A DNA stretch of 64,000 nucleotides from a virus, in the IMG/VR virus record IMGVR_UViG_3300032893_000021, positions 25,287-89,286 of that record, one strand, 5' to 3'. The first letter of the stretch is position 1; each line of letters opens with the position of its first letter. The translations under genes were made by a program, and so were the position numbers. Shown in pieces: positions 16,599-25,710 of this stretch. A model generated the notes under the pieces. The model was given only the letters and a program-made list of their open reading frames with translations, was not told where the DNA came from and ran no database searches.

Positions 16599-17063
16599 GT
16601 GGCGAACAACGTCAAGATTCCCGCGACGGGCTCAGGCGACGCCACCCCGACGATCGCGTCCGAGGGGATCGGCTCGACGCCGGTCGTCCAGTACCAGCAG
16701 ATGAAGCTGGTCGACGGGACGGTCGGATCGACCACGCCCGTCGACGCGGGCCCCGGCGCCCCCGCCAACGGCCTCCGCGTCGTCGACGCCACGTCGTCGA
16801 CCCCGACCTCCACCAACGTGTCGGGAACCACGACATCCACGACCCTGCTCGCGGCGAACGCGAGCCGGGCGGGCGCGACGTTCTTCAACGACTCGACGGC
16901 CACCCTGTACCTCCTGCTCGGCTCCGGCACGGCCTCGGCGACCAGCTTCACGGTCAAGATCGCCTCGGGCGGGTACTACGAGCTGCCCTACGAGTACGAG
17001 GGCCAGGTGGTCGGCGTCTGGAGCGCGGCGGCCGGGGCGGTCCGGATCACCGAGCTCGTCTGA
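16599..17063 (+). CDS. small beta-rich virion protein
   Basis: 154 residues, GTG start with GAGGTG upstream. Thr/Ser/Ala-rich (SSTPTSTNVSGTTTSTTLLA), ending in a compact beta module (RAGATFFNDSTATLYLLLG ... SGGYYELPYEYEGQVVGVW). From memory this module recurs in phage tail and decoration proteins. Probably a decoration or fibre-associated protein. Confidence 0.55.
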   Translation: MANNVKIPATGSGDATPTIASEGIGSTPVVQYQQMKLVDGTVGSTTPVDAGPGAPANGLRVVDATSSTPTSTNVSGTTTSTTLLAANASRAGATFFNDSTATLYLLLGSGTASATSFTVKIASGGYYELPYEYEGQVVGVWSAAAGAVRITELV

Positions 17064-17065
17064 CG

Positions 17066-19369
17066 ATGGCCGCCGCGTACCGCAACAGGGCCGCGTCCGC
17101 CGGGTCGACGACCTCGATCACGGCGACCGTCCCGTCCGGTGTCGTCGACGGCGACGTCATGGTCCTCGTGGTGGCCACGGTCGGCCAGCCGACCTGCACG
17201 ACGCCGACGGGGTGGGCACCCCTGCTCAACAACCTCGCCGCGAACATCGGCCAGCGCTTGTTCTGGAGGGTCGCCGCGTCCGAGCCGTCCTCGTACTCCC
17301 TGACGCTCGGCAGCGCGGTGTACAGCGTGACGACGGTGGTCGCGTTCTCGGGCGTCGACCCGGTCATCCCCACGCCCTCGCAGTACGCCGGTCAGACGGC
17401 CTCCGCGTCGGCGAGCATCGTCTCGCCCGCGCTCGGGTCGTGGGCGTCGTGCAACGGCGTCGACGTGAACTTCGCCGCCTCCCGAGTCGGGACGGCGATC
17501 ACGCAGCCGGGCGGCTACTCGGACACCGGGAACACGAACTCCGGCGGCGCGGGTCAGCTGGAGGCCGAGGCCTCCTACTCGATCCTCAGCGGCGTCACCA
17601 CGGTCGGGTCGGTCACGGCGACGACGTCCGGCGGCGACTACAACTCGGGCCAGCACGTGTTCCTCCGCTCGTCCGGGTCGGTCGGTACGGCCTACGCGGC
17701 CGCCGCCGCGAAGACGACGTCCCTGTACGCGGCCCGCTTCGACTCGGGCTCCGGCTTCGGGGCGGCCTACTCGTCGCCGTCGTCGCCGTCCTCGTACCCC
17801 GCCACGCTCGCCTCGCCGGACAGGGCGACCGCCGTCATCATGGGCGAGTCGTCGCCCGGGTACGACGCGGCGGCGTTCCCGTTCCTGGTCGCCTCCGGCT
17901 GGGGGACGCGCTACGGGAACGCGCCCGGCGCGGTCAACTACCCCAACGGCCTCGCCGCCGTCAGCGGCGCCGTCGCCATGTCGGGGAGCACGACGCCGTA
18001 CCTCGAGGCGTGGCCGTGGAGCGCTGGCTTCGGCTCCAAGTACGCCGACCCGGGGACGCTGCCCGAGGCCGACTGCTACAGCATCGCGTTCACGCCGTCG
18101 AAGGCCGCCGTCATCGTCGGCATCAACGCCTCTCCGTACATCGGGGCGTGGCACTTCGCCTCCGGCTGGGGGTCCAGGTACTCGAACCCGGCGTCGCTCC
18201 CGACCCTGATGGGCAACGCACTGGCCGTGTCGCCGGACGGCAAGGCCGTGATCGCCGGTGACTCGTCGGCGTCGTTCCTGAGCGCGTACCACTGGGACGA
18301 CTCGACCGGCTTCGGGTCCAAGTACTCCGCCCCCGGCACGGCCCTCCCGGGGAGCCCCAACTCGATCGCGTTCAGCCCCGACGGGTCGGTCGTCCTGTTC
18401 GCGCTGAACTCCTCCCCGTACGTCTCGGCCTACGCCTTCAACAGCACGACCGGCTTCGGCTCCAAGTACGCCGACCCGGTGATCGGCCCGGGGGTGGTCG
18501 TCTACGGCGCGGCGTTCACGCCGGACGGCAAGGCGGTCGTGCTCGGGATCTCCGGCTCGCCGTACATGGCGGCGTTCCAGTGGGTTCCCGGCACCGGGTG
18601 GGGATCGCGGATGAACTCCCCGCTCTCGTCGCCCGGCGCGGACATGGGGTTCCCGGTCATCATGGCCTCGCCGCCCGACCAGTACGACCTGTCGGTGCTC
18701 TCCGACTCGCCGCTCGCGTACCTGCGGCTCGACGAGTCGAAGGGCTCCGTCCCGGCCGACTCGTCCGGCAACACGAGGACGTGGGTGTACGGCGGGACGG
18801 TGCGTCAGGGGGTCCAGGGGATCGGGGTCGGGGGCGGCGCGCTCGGCCTCGACGGGTCGACGGGCTACGTGGGCGACACGGCCGACAACTTCATGCCGAC
18901 CGGCAACGGGTCGTGGACCGCCGAGGCGTGGGTCCGGGTCCCGGCGTCGGCGAACGCGCAGGCCGTCGGGTGGGGGGCCTACTCCGCGAACCAGTCGTGG
19001 TTCCTCGGCTGGGACTCGTCGGGGCACATGTACGCGGTGCTCTACGGCGGGTCGAACAACTTCCTCGACACCGCGTCGAACGTCTCGGACGGGGCCCTCC
19101 ACCACATCGCGGCGACCTGGGACGGGACGCACCTCGTCGGCTACCTCGACGGGGTCCGGGGGTCGGGCGGCATCCTGACGCCGGGGATCACGGGGGCCGT
19201 CCCCGCGTCCCAGTCGATCTACGTCGGGGTCTGGTCCGCCTACATGGGCGGGTCGATCTCGCGCGTGGCGCTGTACGGGACGGCGCTCTCCGCCGCGAGG
19301 ATCGCCGAGCACTACGCCATCGGCGCCGCCGTCCCCGGCGTCCGGCTCGTCCGGCACAGGTCGGTCTGA
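17066..19369 (+). CDS. beta-propeller + LamG-like adhesin
   Basis: 767 residues. Residues 1-210 form a beta domain. Residues about 215-530 contain six or so repeats with G-F-G-S-K-Y-x-D-P or GWGSRYSNP followed by F-T/S-P-D-G-K-A-V, as in WD40-like propellers. Residues 550-750 match the LamG/ConA-like fold (SPLAYLRLDESKGSVPADSSG ... SWTAEAWVRVP ... HHIAATWDGTHLVGYLDG). This architecture suggests glycan binding on host or particle surface. Unusually, it lies between the capsid and connector genes rather than after the tail-tip genes. Confidence 0.7.
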   Translation: MAAAYRNRAASAGSTTSITATVPSGVVDGDVMVLVVATVGQPTCTTPTGWAPLLNNLAANIGQRLFWRVAASEPSSYSLTLGSAVYSVTTVVAFSGVDPVIPTPSQYAGQTASASASIVSPALGSWASCNGVDVNFAASRVGTAITQPGGYSDTGNTNSGGAGQLEAEASYSILSGVTTVGSVTATTSGGDYNSGQHVFLRSSGSVGTAYAAAAAKTTSLYAARFDSGSGFGAAYSSPSSPSSYPATLASPDRATAVIMGESSPGYDAAAFPFLVASGWGTRYGNAPGAVNYPNGLAAVSGAVAMSGSTTPYLEAWPWSAGFGSKYADPGTLPEADCYSIAFTPSKAAVIVGINASPYIGAWHFASGWGSRYSNPASLPTLMGNALAVSPDGKAVIAGDSSASFLSAYHWDDSTGFGSKYSAPGTALPGSPNSIAFSPDGSVVLFALNSSPYVSAYAFNSTTGFGSKYADPVIGPGVVVYGAAFTPDGKAVVLGISGSPYMAAFQWVPGTGWGSRMNSPLSSPGADMGFPVIMASPPDQYDLSVLSDSPLAYLRLDESKGSVPADSSGNTRTWVYGGTVRQGVQGIGVGGGALGLDGSTGYVGDTADNFMPTGNGSWTAEAWVRVPASANAQAVGWGAYSANQSWFLGWDSSGHMYAVLYGGSNNFLDTASNVSDGALHHIAATWDGTHLVGYLDGVRGSGGILTPGITGAVPASQSIYVGVWSAYMGGSISRVALYGTALSAARIAEHYAIGAAVPGVRLVRHRSV

Positions 19370-19379
19370 GGAGGCGGCG

Positions 19380-19928
19380 ATGGCGTACTACGCGCCCGAG
19401 GTCATGCCGATCGGCGGGATCATCCTGTGGTCCGGCTCGATCGCCTCGATCCCCTCCAACTGGCAGCTGTGCGACGGCACGAACGGGACGCCCGACCTGC
19501 GCGACAAGTTCGTGGTCGGCGCGCGACAGGACAACGCGGGCGTCGCCAACACCAACCTGACCGGGTCGCTCACCCAGTCCGGCGCGGCGGCCGCCTCGAG
19601 CCACTCGCTCTCCACGAGCGTCGCGGTCAGCGCCCATACGCTGTCCACGAACGTCTCGCTCTCGAGCCACACCCTGACGACCAACGTCGCGATCGCGGCC
19701 CACACCCTCAACACGTCGTCGACCTTCCGGACCTCGTCCGCCTCGACCTCGGCGGCCGTCACGGGGCCGACCAGCCTGACGCACACGATCACCCAGCCCG
19801 TGGTTGGAGACCACTCGATCACCCAGCCGGTCGTCTCCGCCCACTCGATCACCCAGCCGGTCGTCGCCGACCATACGACCGCCTGGCCCGGCTACTATGC
19901 GCTCGCGTACATTCAGCGAATCGCGTAG
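19380..19928 (+). CDS. tail-collar-like fibre protein with His repeats
   Basis: 182 residues. N-terminal PIGGIILWSGSIASIPSNW ... LCDGTNGTPDLRDKFVVGA matches the phage tail-collar fold of short tail fibres. The rest is a regular beta repeat with one histidine every 10-12 residues (SSHSLST, SAHTLST, SSHTLTT, AAHTLNT, then GDHSITQPVV, SAHSITQPVV). In known fibres such histidine ladders coordinate metal along the trimer axis. Probably a receptor-binding fibre. Confidence 0.7.
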   Translation: MAYYAPEVMPIGGIILWSGSIASIPSNWQLCDGTNGTPDLRDKFVVGARQDNAGVANTNLTGSLTQSGAAAASSHSLSTSVAVSAHTLSTNVSLSSHTLTTNVAIAAHTLNTSSTFRTSSASTSAAVTGPTSLTHTITQPVVGDHSITQPVVSAHSITQPVVADHTTAWPGYYALAYIQRIA

Positions 19929-19943
19929 AGGGGAGCATGGCCG

Positions 19944-20213
19944 ATGAAGGCGAAGGTCTTCGAGGAGGAGGTCGCGCGCCTCCGGGAATCCCTGCCGGAC
20001 GGCTGGGCATGGACCGGCCTCAAGCTGCACGACGAGACCACGGACGAGATGCACGGCGAGATGTGGACCGCGACCGTCCGCTCCAGGCTGCCGCCGCTCG
20101 ACGGGTCGGGCGGCGTCATCCTCTGGGAGCGGGAGGGCCCTCCGAGGGCGACCCCGGCCGACGCGCTGGACGCCGTCAGGGGGGAGATCAGGAAGCAGGC
20201 GCGCCGTGGGTAG
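19944..20213 (+). CDS. small hypothetical protein
   Basis: 89 residues, ATG. Mixed alpha/beta: helical FEEEVARLRESLPDGW, strand ATVRSRL, helical ADALDAVRGEIRKQARRG. No family recognised. Its last codons overlap the next gene by eight bases, so it is coupled to the glycosyltransferase-like gene. Confidence 0.5.
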   Translation: MKAKVFEEEVARLRESLPDGWAWTGLKLHDETTDEMHGEMWTATVRSRLPPLDGSGGVILWEREGPPRATPADALDAVRGEIRKQARRG

Positions 20214-20952
20214 GGGGAAGGCCTCGAAGGCCGGGACCGCCCCCGCCGCCGTGCAGGACCCCCCGCCCGGGGACGTGTTCGTCGCCGAGGCCCCCGTCCC
20301 GGACCGCGAGGACTCGGTCCTGATCGGCTGCCCGACGTACAAGGGCCTCGCCCCGATCCTGAAGGAGTGGCTCGAGCACGTCGCCGCCCTCCACTGGAAG
20401 AACCGCCGGACCATCCTGGTTGACAACACGGCCGACGGCGGGAAGTACGCCGACCGGGTCAGGCGCAAGTGGACGAAGGTCTACGGCGACCTCGACGTCC
20501 GCCACGTCGAGCCCTCGAAGGACTGGGAGGATACGTTCTACCGCTCGTGGAGGGTGATCGCGGACCACGCCGAGTTCAACGGGTACGACTGGGTCTGGAG
20601 CCTCGAGCAGGACGTGATCGTCCCCGAGCTGACGCTCGACACGCTCCTCAACGTGGCTGGCTACATCAAGGCCCCGTTCGTGACCCACACCTACCCGTAC
20701 CATAACGGCCGCCCGGGGTACTACCAGGGCCTCGGGTGCACCCTGATGAAGATGGAGCTCCTGATCGGGGCCCTCGGGATCGCGTACAAGCGGGTGCCGC
20801 TGGTCGAGGGAGCGGTCTACGACGTCGCCAAGCGCGGCACGCACGCGTCGCTCCACGAGGTCCTCGCGATCGAGCACCGCGACAACGACGGCCGGTACTG
20901 GCAGTTCGGCACCCTCGACGGCGAGGAAGCCGCCGTCCGCATCGAGCCGTAG
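20206..20952 (+). CDS. glycosyltransferase-like protein (GT-A type)
   Basis: 248 residues, GTG start. VLIGCPTYKGLAPILKEWLEH and ILVDNTADGG are GT2-like N-terminal motifs. WVWSLEQDVIVPELTLD carries the DxD-like loop (about residue 130), and YYQGLGCTLMKMELL resembles the acceptor helix. Third of four related genes in the window. It lies between the collar-like fibre and the giant repeat protein, so a virion surface protein is a plausible acceptor (inference). Confidence 0.65.
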   Translation: MGRGKASKAGTAPAAVQDPPPGDVFVAEAPVPDREDSVLIGCPTYKGLAPILKEWLEHVAALHWKNRRTILVDNTADGGKYADRVRRKWTKVYGDLDVRHVEPSKDWEDTFYRSWRVIADHAEFNGYDWVWSLEQDVIVPELTLDTLLNVAGYIKAPFVTHTYPYHNGRPGYYQGLGCTLMKMELLIGALGIAYKRVPLVEGAVYDVAKRGTHASLHEVLAIEHRDNDGRYWQFGTLDGEEAAVRIEP

Positions 20953-20962
20953 CCGGGGCTGA

Positions 20963-23900
20963 TTGAGCCTCCTCACACTCCTCCACGGGGCGTCGACCGG
21001 CGGCGGGACGACCTACACCTCGACCCTGACCGCCAGCATGTCCCCGGCCGCCTCGTCGTTCTCAAGGGCGTCGAAGCGCGCGCTGACCGCCACGGAGGGT
21101 CCAGCCGGGGCGCTCGCCCGCCTGTCGGCCAGGGCGATGGCCGCCTCCGTCACCCCGTCCGGCTCGGCCGCCCGCCGCACGGCGCGCTCGCTGGCGGCGT
21201 CCGTCAGCCCGGCCGGTGTCCTCCTGCGGGCCCTTCCGCACTCGATGACCGCCTCAATGGGCCCGGCGGGCGCCGCCGCCCGGCGGACGGCCCGGGCCCT
21301 TGCGGCGTCCTCCGGCCCGGCCGGTTCGCTCGTCCGCACCGGGATGCCGGTCAGGATGACGGCCTCGGAGTCCCCGTCCGGGTCGGCGGCCCGGCGGACG
21401 GCCCGCGCCCTCGCGGCCTCCGTCACCCCGGCCGGGGCCCTCTCGCGCTCGGCTTCGAGGGCCCTGTCGGCTACCATCTCGCCTGCGGGGTCGGCGGCCA
21501 AGCGGGCGGCGCGCTCGCTGACTGCGGCCGAGGGTCCGTCCGGGTCGCTGCTCCGCTTCACGACGCGAACGCTCGCCGGGTCCATCGGCCCGGCTGGCGC
21601 TGCCGCTCGGGCGTTCCCCCACGCCCTCGCCGCCTCGATCGGGTTCGGCCCCCCAGGCTCGTCCGGCCTCGGCGCCCTGCTCGGCGCCGCGGTCCCCGGC
21701 TCGACCGTCCTCGGCTCGTACGGCGCCGCCGCGACCGACGCGCTGACGAGGTCGACCAGGCGCGCCCTCGCGGCCGCGGCGTCCTCGTCTGGGGCGCTCG
21801 GAAGGGCCGGGATGCCGGTCCGCCTGACGGCGGCGATCGGGCCCGCAGGGGCCGCCGTGCGCTCGACCGCCAGGAAGCTCTCGGCCTCAGTCACCCCGGC
21901 CGGGACGGTCCTCCGGGCGTACGTCCGGGCCCTCGCGGCCTCCGTCGCACCGGCCGGTGCGCTGGCGCGCGCATCCGCAGTCCCGCTCTCGGCCTCGATC
22001 TCGTCGGGCGGGGCGTACGCTCGCCGCACCTCGAGGGCGCTCGCGGCCGCCGTCTCCCCGTCCGGCGCGGCGGCCAAGGCCGTTGCGAGGGCGCTGGCCG
22101 CCTCGGTCACCCCGACCGGGACGGTCCTGCGGGCCCAGGTCCGCGCCCTCTCGGCCTCCGTATCCATGTCGGGGTCAGTCTCGCGGAGCGCCGCCCGGTC
22201 CCTCGCGGCGTCGATCGGACCGGCTGGCGCCGCCGTCAGGTCGACCGCACGGGCCCTCGCCGCGTCCGCCTCGCCGTCCGGCGTCCTCGGCCGGGCCGGG
22301 ATGCCGGTCAGGATGGCCGCCTCGGTCACGCCAGCCGGGGCCGCCGCCCGCCGCACGGCGAGGGCGCTTGCCGCCGCCGTCGCCTCCTCGGGCGCCCTCG
22401 CGCGCTCGGGGATGCCGGTCAGGATGACGGCCACGATCGGCCCGGCCGCCTCACTCACCCGCTCGTTCCCGTACCGCCTCGCCGCGTCGATCGGCCCGGC
22501 CGGGACTCTCGCCAGGTCCGCCGCGCGCCAGCTGGCCGCGTCCCTCTCGCCCGCCGGGGCCGTCCTCCGGGCGCAGGTCAGGACCCTGGCAGCGTCCGTC
22601 ACCCCGTCCGGGGCCGCGTCCAGGAGGACGGCGCGCCCCATGCCAGCCTCGCTGTCGCCAGCCGGGGCGGCCGCCCGCGCCGTGGCAAGGGCGCTCGCCG
22701 CGTCCGTCTCGCCCGCCGGGGCGATCGGCCGGGCCGGGATGCCGGTGCGGATGACGGCTGCCCTCGCGGCATCCGGCGCCGCCGCCCGGCGGACGGCCCG
22801 CGCCCTGATCGCCTCCGCGTCCCCGGCCGGGGTCCTCGTCCGCACCGGGATGCCGGTCCGCCTGACGGCGGCCGTCGCACCGGCCGGTGCCCTGCTCAGG
22901 GCGTTCCCCTACCGGCTCGCGGCGTCCGTCGCGCCAGCCGGTGCGATCACCAGGTCGACTGCCCGCGCCCTGTCCGCGTCGCTCTCCGCGGCCGGTTCGG
23001 CCTCGCGCGGCTTCCCGTACAGGATGACGGCCTCGGTCAGCCCGGCCGGGACGGTCCTGCGGGCGTTCCCGTACCGGCTGGCCGCGTCGGTCACCCCGGC
23101 GGGCGCCGCGGCCCGGCGGACGGCGCGCCAGCTGGCGGCCTCGGCCTCGCCGTCCGGCGTCGTCTGGCGCTCCTTCCCGTACCGGCTCGCGGCCGCGTCA
23201 CTCTCTCCTGCCGGGGCCGTCCTCCGGGCGCTCCCGCACACGATGTCGGCAGCCGTCTCCCCGGCCGGGTCCGCGGCCCGCCTGACGGCGCGCAGGCTGG
23301 CGGCGTCCGTCGGCCCGTCCGGCTCGATCGCCCGGGCGGCCTCCAGGGCCCTGTCCGCGTCGATCGGCCCCGCGGCCTCGCTCGCACGCCTGGCGGCCCG
23401 GGCCCTCGCGGGTGCCCTGTCGCCCGTCGGGTCCCTCGAGTCGTCCGGCGGCAGGTTCGTCTACCTGACGGCCGCGATCACGACGTCCGCGTCGGTCGCC
23501 ATGTCGACCTCGAGGAGGCTCGCCGCCGCCCTGCCACCGGCCGGTGCGCTGGCCAGGGCGCGCCTCGTCTCGCTCGCGGCCGCCCTATCGTCGTCAGCCT
23601 CGCTGGCCCGGCGCACGGCCCGGGCGCTGGCCGGGGCCTCGTCACCCGCCGGGGCGGCGTCCCTCAGGACCGGCGTCCCGCTCGCCGGGACCGCCTCCCC
23701 GGCCGGTTCGGCCTCGAGGTCCACCGCCAGGAAGCTCTCCGCCTCGGCCTCCCCGGCCGGTTCGCTCGCCCGGGCGGCCTCCAGGCAGCTCGCGGCCGCC
23801 GTCTCCGCCTCGGGCGCCCTCACCCGGCGCACTGGCCGCCTCCTCGCCGCGTCGGCCTCGGCGTCCGCCTCGCTGGCGCGGGCGTCCTCGAGGGCCCTGT

Positions 23901-24589
23901 CAGCCGCGCTCGACGCGGCCGGGTCACTCGCGTGGTCCCATCTCGGGCCGACCCTGGTCGATCTGGCCGCGTCGCTGTCCCCGTCCGCCGCGCTGGCCAG
24001 GACGACCGCTCGCGGGCTGGCCGGGGCGGCCTCACCGGCCGGTGCCCTGTCGCGCGTCGGGACGAGGGCGCTGGCCGCGTCGGTCTCGCCAGCGGGCGCC
24101 GCCGTCCGCAGGACGGCGCGGAGCCTCGCCGGGGCACTCGGGGCGGCCGGGGCGGCCTCGAGGTCCACCGGCGTCCCGCTCGCGGCCTCGATCGCCTCGG
24201 CCGGTTCGATCCTGAGGACGAGGCCGGTCCAGCTCGCCGCCGCCCTCACGTCCGCCGCCGCCCTCGCCCGCTCGACGGCTCGGTCCATGACGGCCTCGAC
24301 GCTGCCCTCGGGGGCGATCGCGCGCCGCGTCTCGGTGGCCCTCCGGGCGGCCCTCGGCCTCCTCGGCTTCCTCGCGTCCCAGTTCAGGCCGAGCATCCGG
24401 GCCGACCGCGTCTCCGCCGCCGACTACGCCGCCTTCTCGGCCGCGGCGTCCGACGCGGCGGCGGCTACCGTCGCGACGGCCGATGGGGTAGCCTTCGGCG
24501 TGGGGACGGCGGACTCCGCCGGGCACGCCGTCGCCCAGGCAGCCTCGGCGACGTACGCCGTCGCGGTGTCGGACGCCCTGACGGACTGA
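20963..24589 (+). CDS. giant Ala/Ser/Arg repeat protein
   Basis: 1208 residues, TTG start, no strong ribosome site. About 59 repeats of 18-19 residues follow the pattern R-x-L-x-A-S-x-x-P-A-G-x-x-x-R. Within the repeats there are almost no Asp, Glu or Lys, so the protein is extremely basic. Variants carry a FPYRL or GMPVRM spacer. Two non-repeat breaks occur near residues 225-260 and 820-840. The last 70 residues are Ala-rich and acidic (AADYAAFSAAASDAAAATVA). Probably an extended fibre or internal DNA-binding virion protein; no family assigned. Confidence 0.7.
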   Translation: MSLLTLLHGASTGGGTTYTSTLTASMSPAASSFSRASKRALTATEGPAGALARLSARAMAASVTPSGSAARRTARSLAASVSPAGVLLRALPHSMTASMGPAGAAARRTARALAASSGPAGSLVRTGMPVRMTASESPSGSAARRTARALAASVTPAGALSRSASRALSATISPAGSAAKRAARSLTAAEGPSGSLLRFTTRTLAGSIGPAGAAARAFPHALAASIGFGPPGSSGLGALLGAAVPGSTVLGSYGAAATDALTRSTRRALAAAASSSGALGRAGMPVRLTAAIGPAGAAVRSTARKLSASVTPAGTVLRAYVRALAASVAPAGALARASAVPLSASISSGGAYARRTSRALAAAVSPSGAAAKAVARALAASVTPTGTVLRAQVRALSASVSMSGSVSRSAARSLAASIGPAGAAVRSTARALAASASPSGVLGRAGMPVRMAASVTPAGAAARRTARALAAAVASSGALARSGMPVRMTATIGPAASLTRSFPYRLAASIGPAGTLARSAARQLAASLSPAGAVLRAQVRTLAASVTPSGAASRRTARPMPASLSPAGAAARAVARALAASVSPAGAIGRAGMPVRMTAALAASGAAARRTARALIASASPAGVLVRTGMPVRLTAAVAPAGALLRAFPYRLAASVAPAGAITRSTARALSASLSAAGSASRGFPYRMTASVSPAGTVLRAFPYRLAASVTPAGAAARRTARQLAASASPSGVVWRSFPYRLAAASLSPAGAVLRALPHTMSAAVSPAGSAARLTARRLAASVGPSGSIARAASRALSASIGPAASLARLAARALAGALSPVGSLESSGGRFVYLTAAITTSASVAMSTSRRLAAALPPAGALARARLVSLAAALSSSASLARRTARALAGASSPAGAASLRTGVPLAGTASPAGSASRSTARKLSASASPAGSLARAASRQLAAAVSASGALTRRTGRLLAASASASASLARASSRALSAALDAAGSLAWSHLGPTLVDLAASLSPSAALARTTARGLAGAASPAGALSRVGTRALAASVSPAGAAVRRTARSLAGALGAAGAASRSTGVPLAASIASAGSILRTRPVQLAAALTSAAALARSTARSMTASTLPSGAIARRVSVALRAALGLLGFLASQFRPSIRADRVSAADYAAFSAAASDAAAATVATADGVAFGVGTADSAGHAVAQAASATYAVAVSDALTD
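21020..24330 (+). repeat. tandem 54-57-bp coding repeats
   Basis: The DNA behind the repeat protein consists of about 59 diverged units of mostly 54 or 57 bp. Recurring blocks include GCCCGGCGGACGGC, GGGATGCCGGTC and TTCCCGTACCGGCT. The units differ enough to be old duplications reshuffled by recombination. They are in frame throughout and have no CRISPR-like spacer arrangement. Confidence 0.75.
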
Positions 24590-24600
24590 GGAGGCGCTCA

Positions 24601-24927
24601 GCGAGCGAACCGCCCAACCGGTACACCGTAGGGAATGCCGTCACGGTCTCCGGGACCTACACGAACAAGAAGACGGGCTCCACGGTCGACCCCGACGTGG
24701 CATGCGTCGACGTGGTCGACCCGACCGGCAAGACGACGACGTACCGCACGGACGACGTCGGGTCTCCGATCGTCCGCGCCTCGTCCGGCGTCTACACCCT
24801 CGACGTCGACACGTCCGCGAAGCCGGGCCGCTGGCAGTACCGCTGGTGGTCTCCGCCCGGCGGCTCGGTCCAGACAGCCGGGGCGGGCGAGTTCCTCGTC
24901 TCGGCCTTCCCGGCCCCGGTCCCGTGA
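24601..24927 (+). CDS. small beta virion protein with no normal start codon
   Basis: 108 codons are open after GAGGAGG at 24588-24594. Where a start is expected (24601, six bases on) the codon is GCG rather than GTG or ATG; no ATG, GTG or TTG is in frame nearby. The product (RYTVGNAVTVSGTYTNKKTG ... GRWQYRWWSPPGG) is a clear Ig-like beta-sandwich, so the frame is coding. Either a GCG start, a CTG start at 24586, or a sequence variant. Confidence 0.55.
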   Translation, partial: ASEPPNRYTVGNAVTVSGTYTNKKTGSTVDPDVACVDVVDPTGKTTTYRTDDVGSPIVRASSGVYTLDVDTSAKPGRWQYRWWSPPGGSVQTAGAGEFLVSAFPAPVP

Positions 24928-25283
24928 CGGAGCAGTACGCCAACGGCGCCAGGACGACCGTCGCCTCGCCGGTCGGGAGCGGCGACGGGACGGTGTCCGT
25001 GGCGAGCGCGACCGGGTTCCCGACGTCCGGGAACTTCCGGCTCCTCGTCTGCCGCGCCGACCTGACGAACGCCGAGCTGATGCTCGTGACCTCGGTCGCC
25101 GGGACGACCTTCACGGTCTCGAGGGCGGCCGAGCCGTACGGCGGCGCCCAGAGCGCCGTGTCCCACGCGTCCGGGGAGGTCGCGGCCCACGTCCTGACGG
25201 TCGCCTCGCTCCCGACCGGCGGGGCGGCCCCGCCCGCGGTCACGGCGGCTGCGCTCCTCTACGCCTACCAGAACATGAGGTGA
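24924..25283 (+). CDS. small beta-rich virion protein
   Basis: 119 residues, GTG start overlapping the previous stop. GDGTVSVASATGFPTSGNF ... AELMLVTSVAGTTFTVSRA ... SHASGEVAAHVLTV is a compact beta module. A close relative of the module is found near the N-terminus of the tail tube protein at 29602. Probably a structural or assembly domain. Confidence 0.6.
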   Translation: MTEQYANGARTTVASPVGSGDGTVSVASATGFPTSGNFRLLVCRADLTNAELMLVTSVAGTTFTVSRAAEPYGGAQSAVSHASGEVAAHVLTVASLPTGGAAPPAVTAAALLYAYQNMR

Positions 25284-25287
25284 CCTG

Positions 25288-25710
25288 ATGGCTGCCGGGA
25301 CGAGCCCCATCTTCTACGCGACCCCGAAGACGGCCGCCGTTCAGTTCGCGAACGGCGACGGCACGTCCCTGAAGACGCTCCTCACCGCTGGCTCGAACGG
25401 CAGCCTCGTCCTGGGCGTCGAGGCGACCACGACCGACACGGCCGCCAACGACGTGGGCCTCTACGTCCAGATCGGCGGGTCGGGCACCAACTACCCGATC
25501 GGCGGCAAGCGGGTCCCGGCCGGGTCGGGCGACGCAACCGCCTCCAACCCGACCGCGGCCGTGCAGGTCCTCGACGTCGGCCAGTTGCCGTTCCTGCTGC
25601 CTGACGGCACGCTCCAACTCGGCGCGGGCGACGTTCTGAAGGCCGGTGTGCAGGCGGCCGTGACCTCGGCCAAGACGCTCACGCTGCTCGCCCAGTACGG
25701 CGACTTCTAG
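25288..25710 (+). CDS. small virion (tail-tip-like) protein
   Basis: 140 residues, ATG. FYATPKTAAVQFANGDGTSLKT and GVEATTTDTAANDVGLYVQ are the kind of beta sequence seen in phage decoration or baseplate accessory proteins. The end is AAVTSAKTLTLLAQYGDF. No enzyme motif. Function unassigned but virion association is likely from position and composition. Confidence 0.55.
   Translation: MAAGTSPIFYATPKTAAVQFANGDGTSLKTLLTAGSNGSLVLGVEATTTDTAANDVGLYVQIGGSGTNYPIGGKRVPAGSGDATASNPTAAVQVLDVGQLPFLLPDGTLQLGAGDVLKAGVQAAVTSAKTLTLLAQYGDF

Noticed and set aside
21020-24330. Repeats resembling a CRISPR array
   Set aside because: Units are contiguous, diverged, all in frame with one protein and without unique spacers.
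21013-24396. Long minus-strand ORFs opposite the repeat protein
   Set aside because: They are mirror frames of the GC-rich repeats; the plus-strand frame has the coherent repeat unit.
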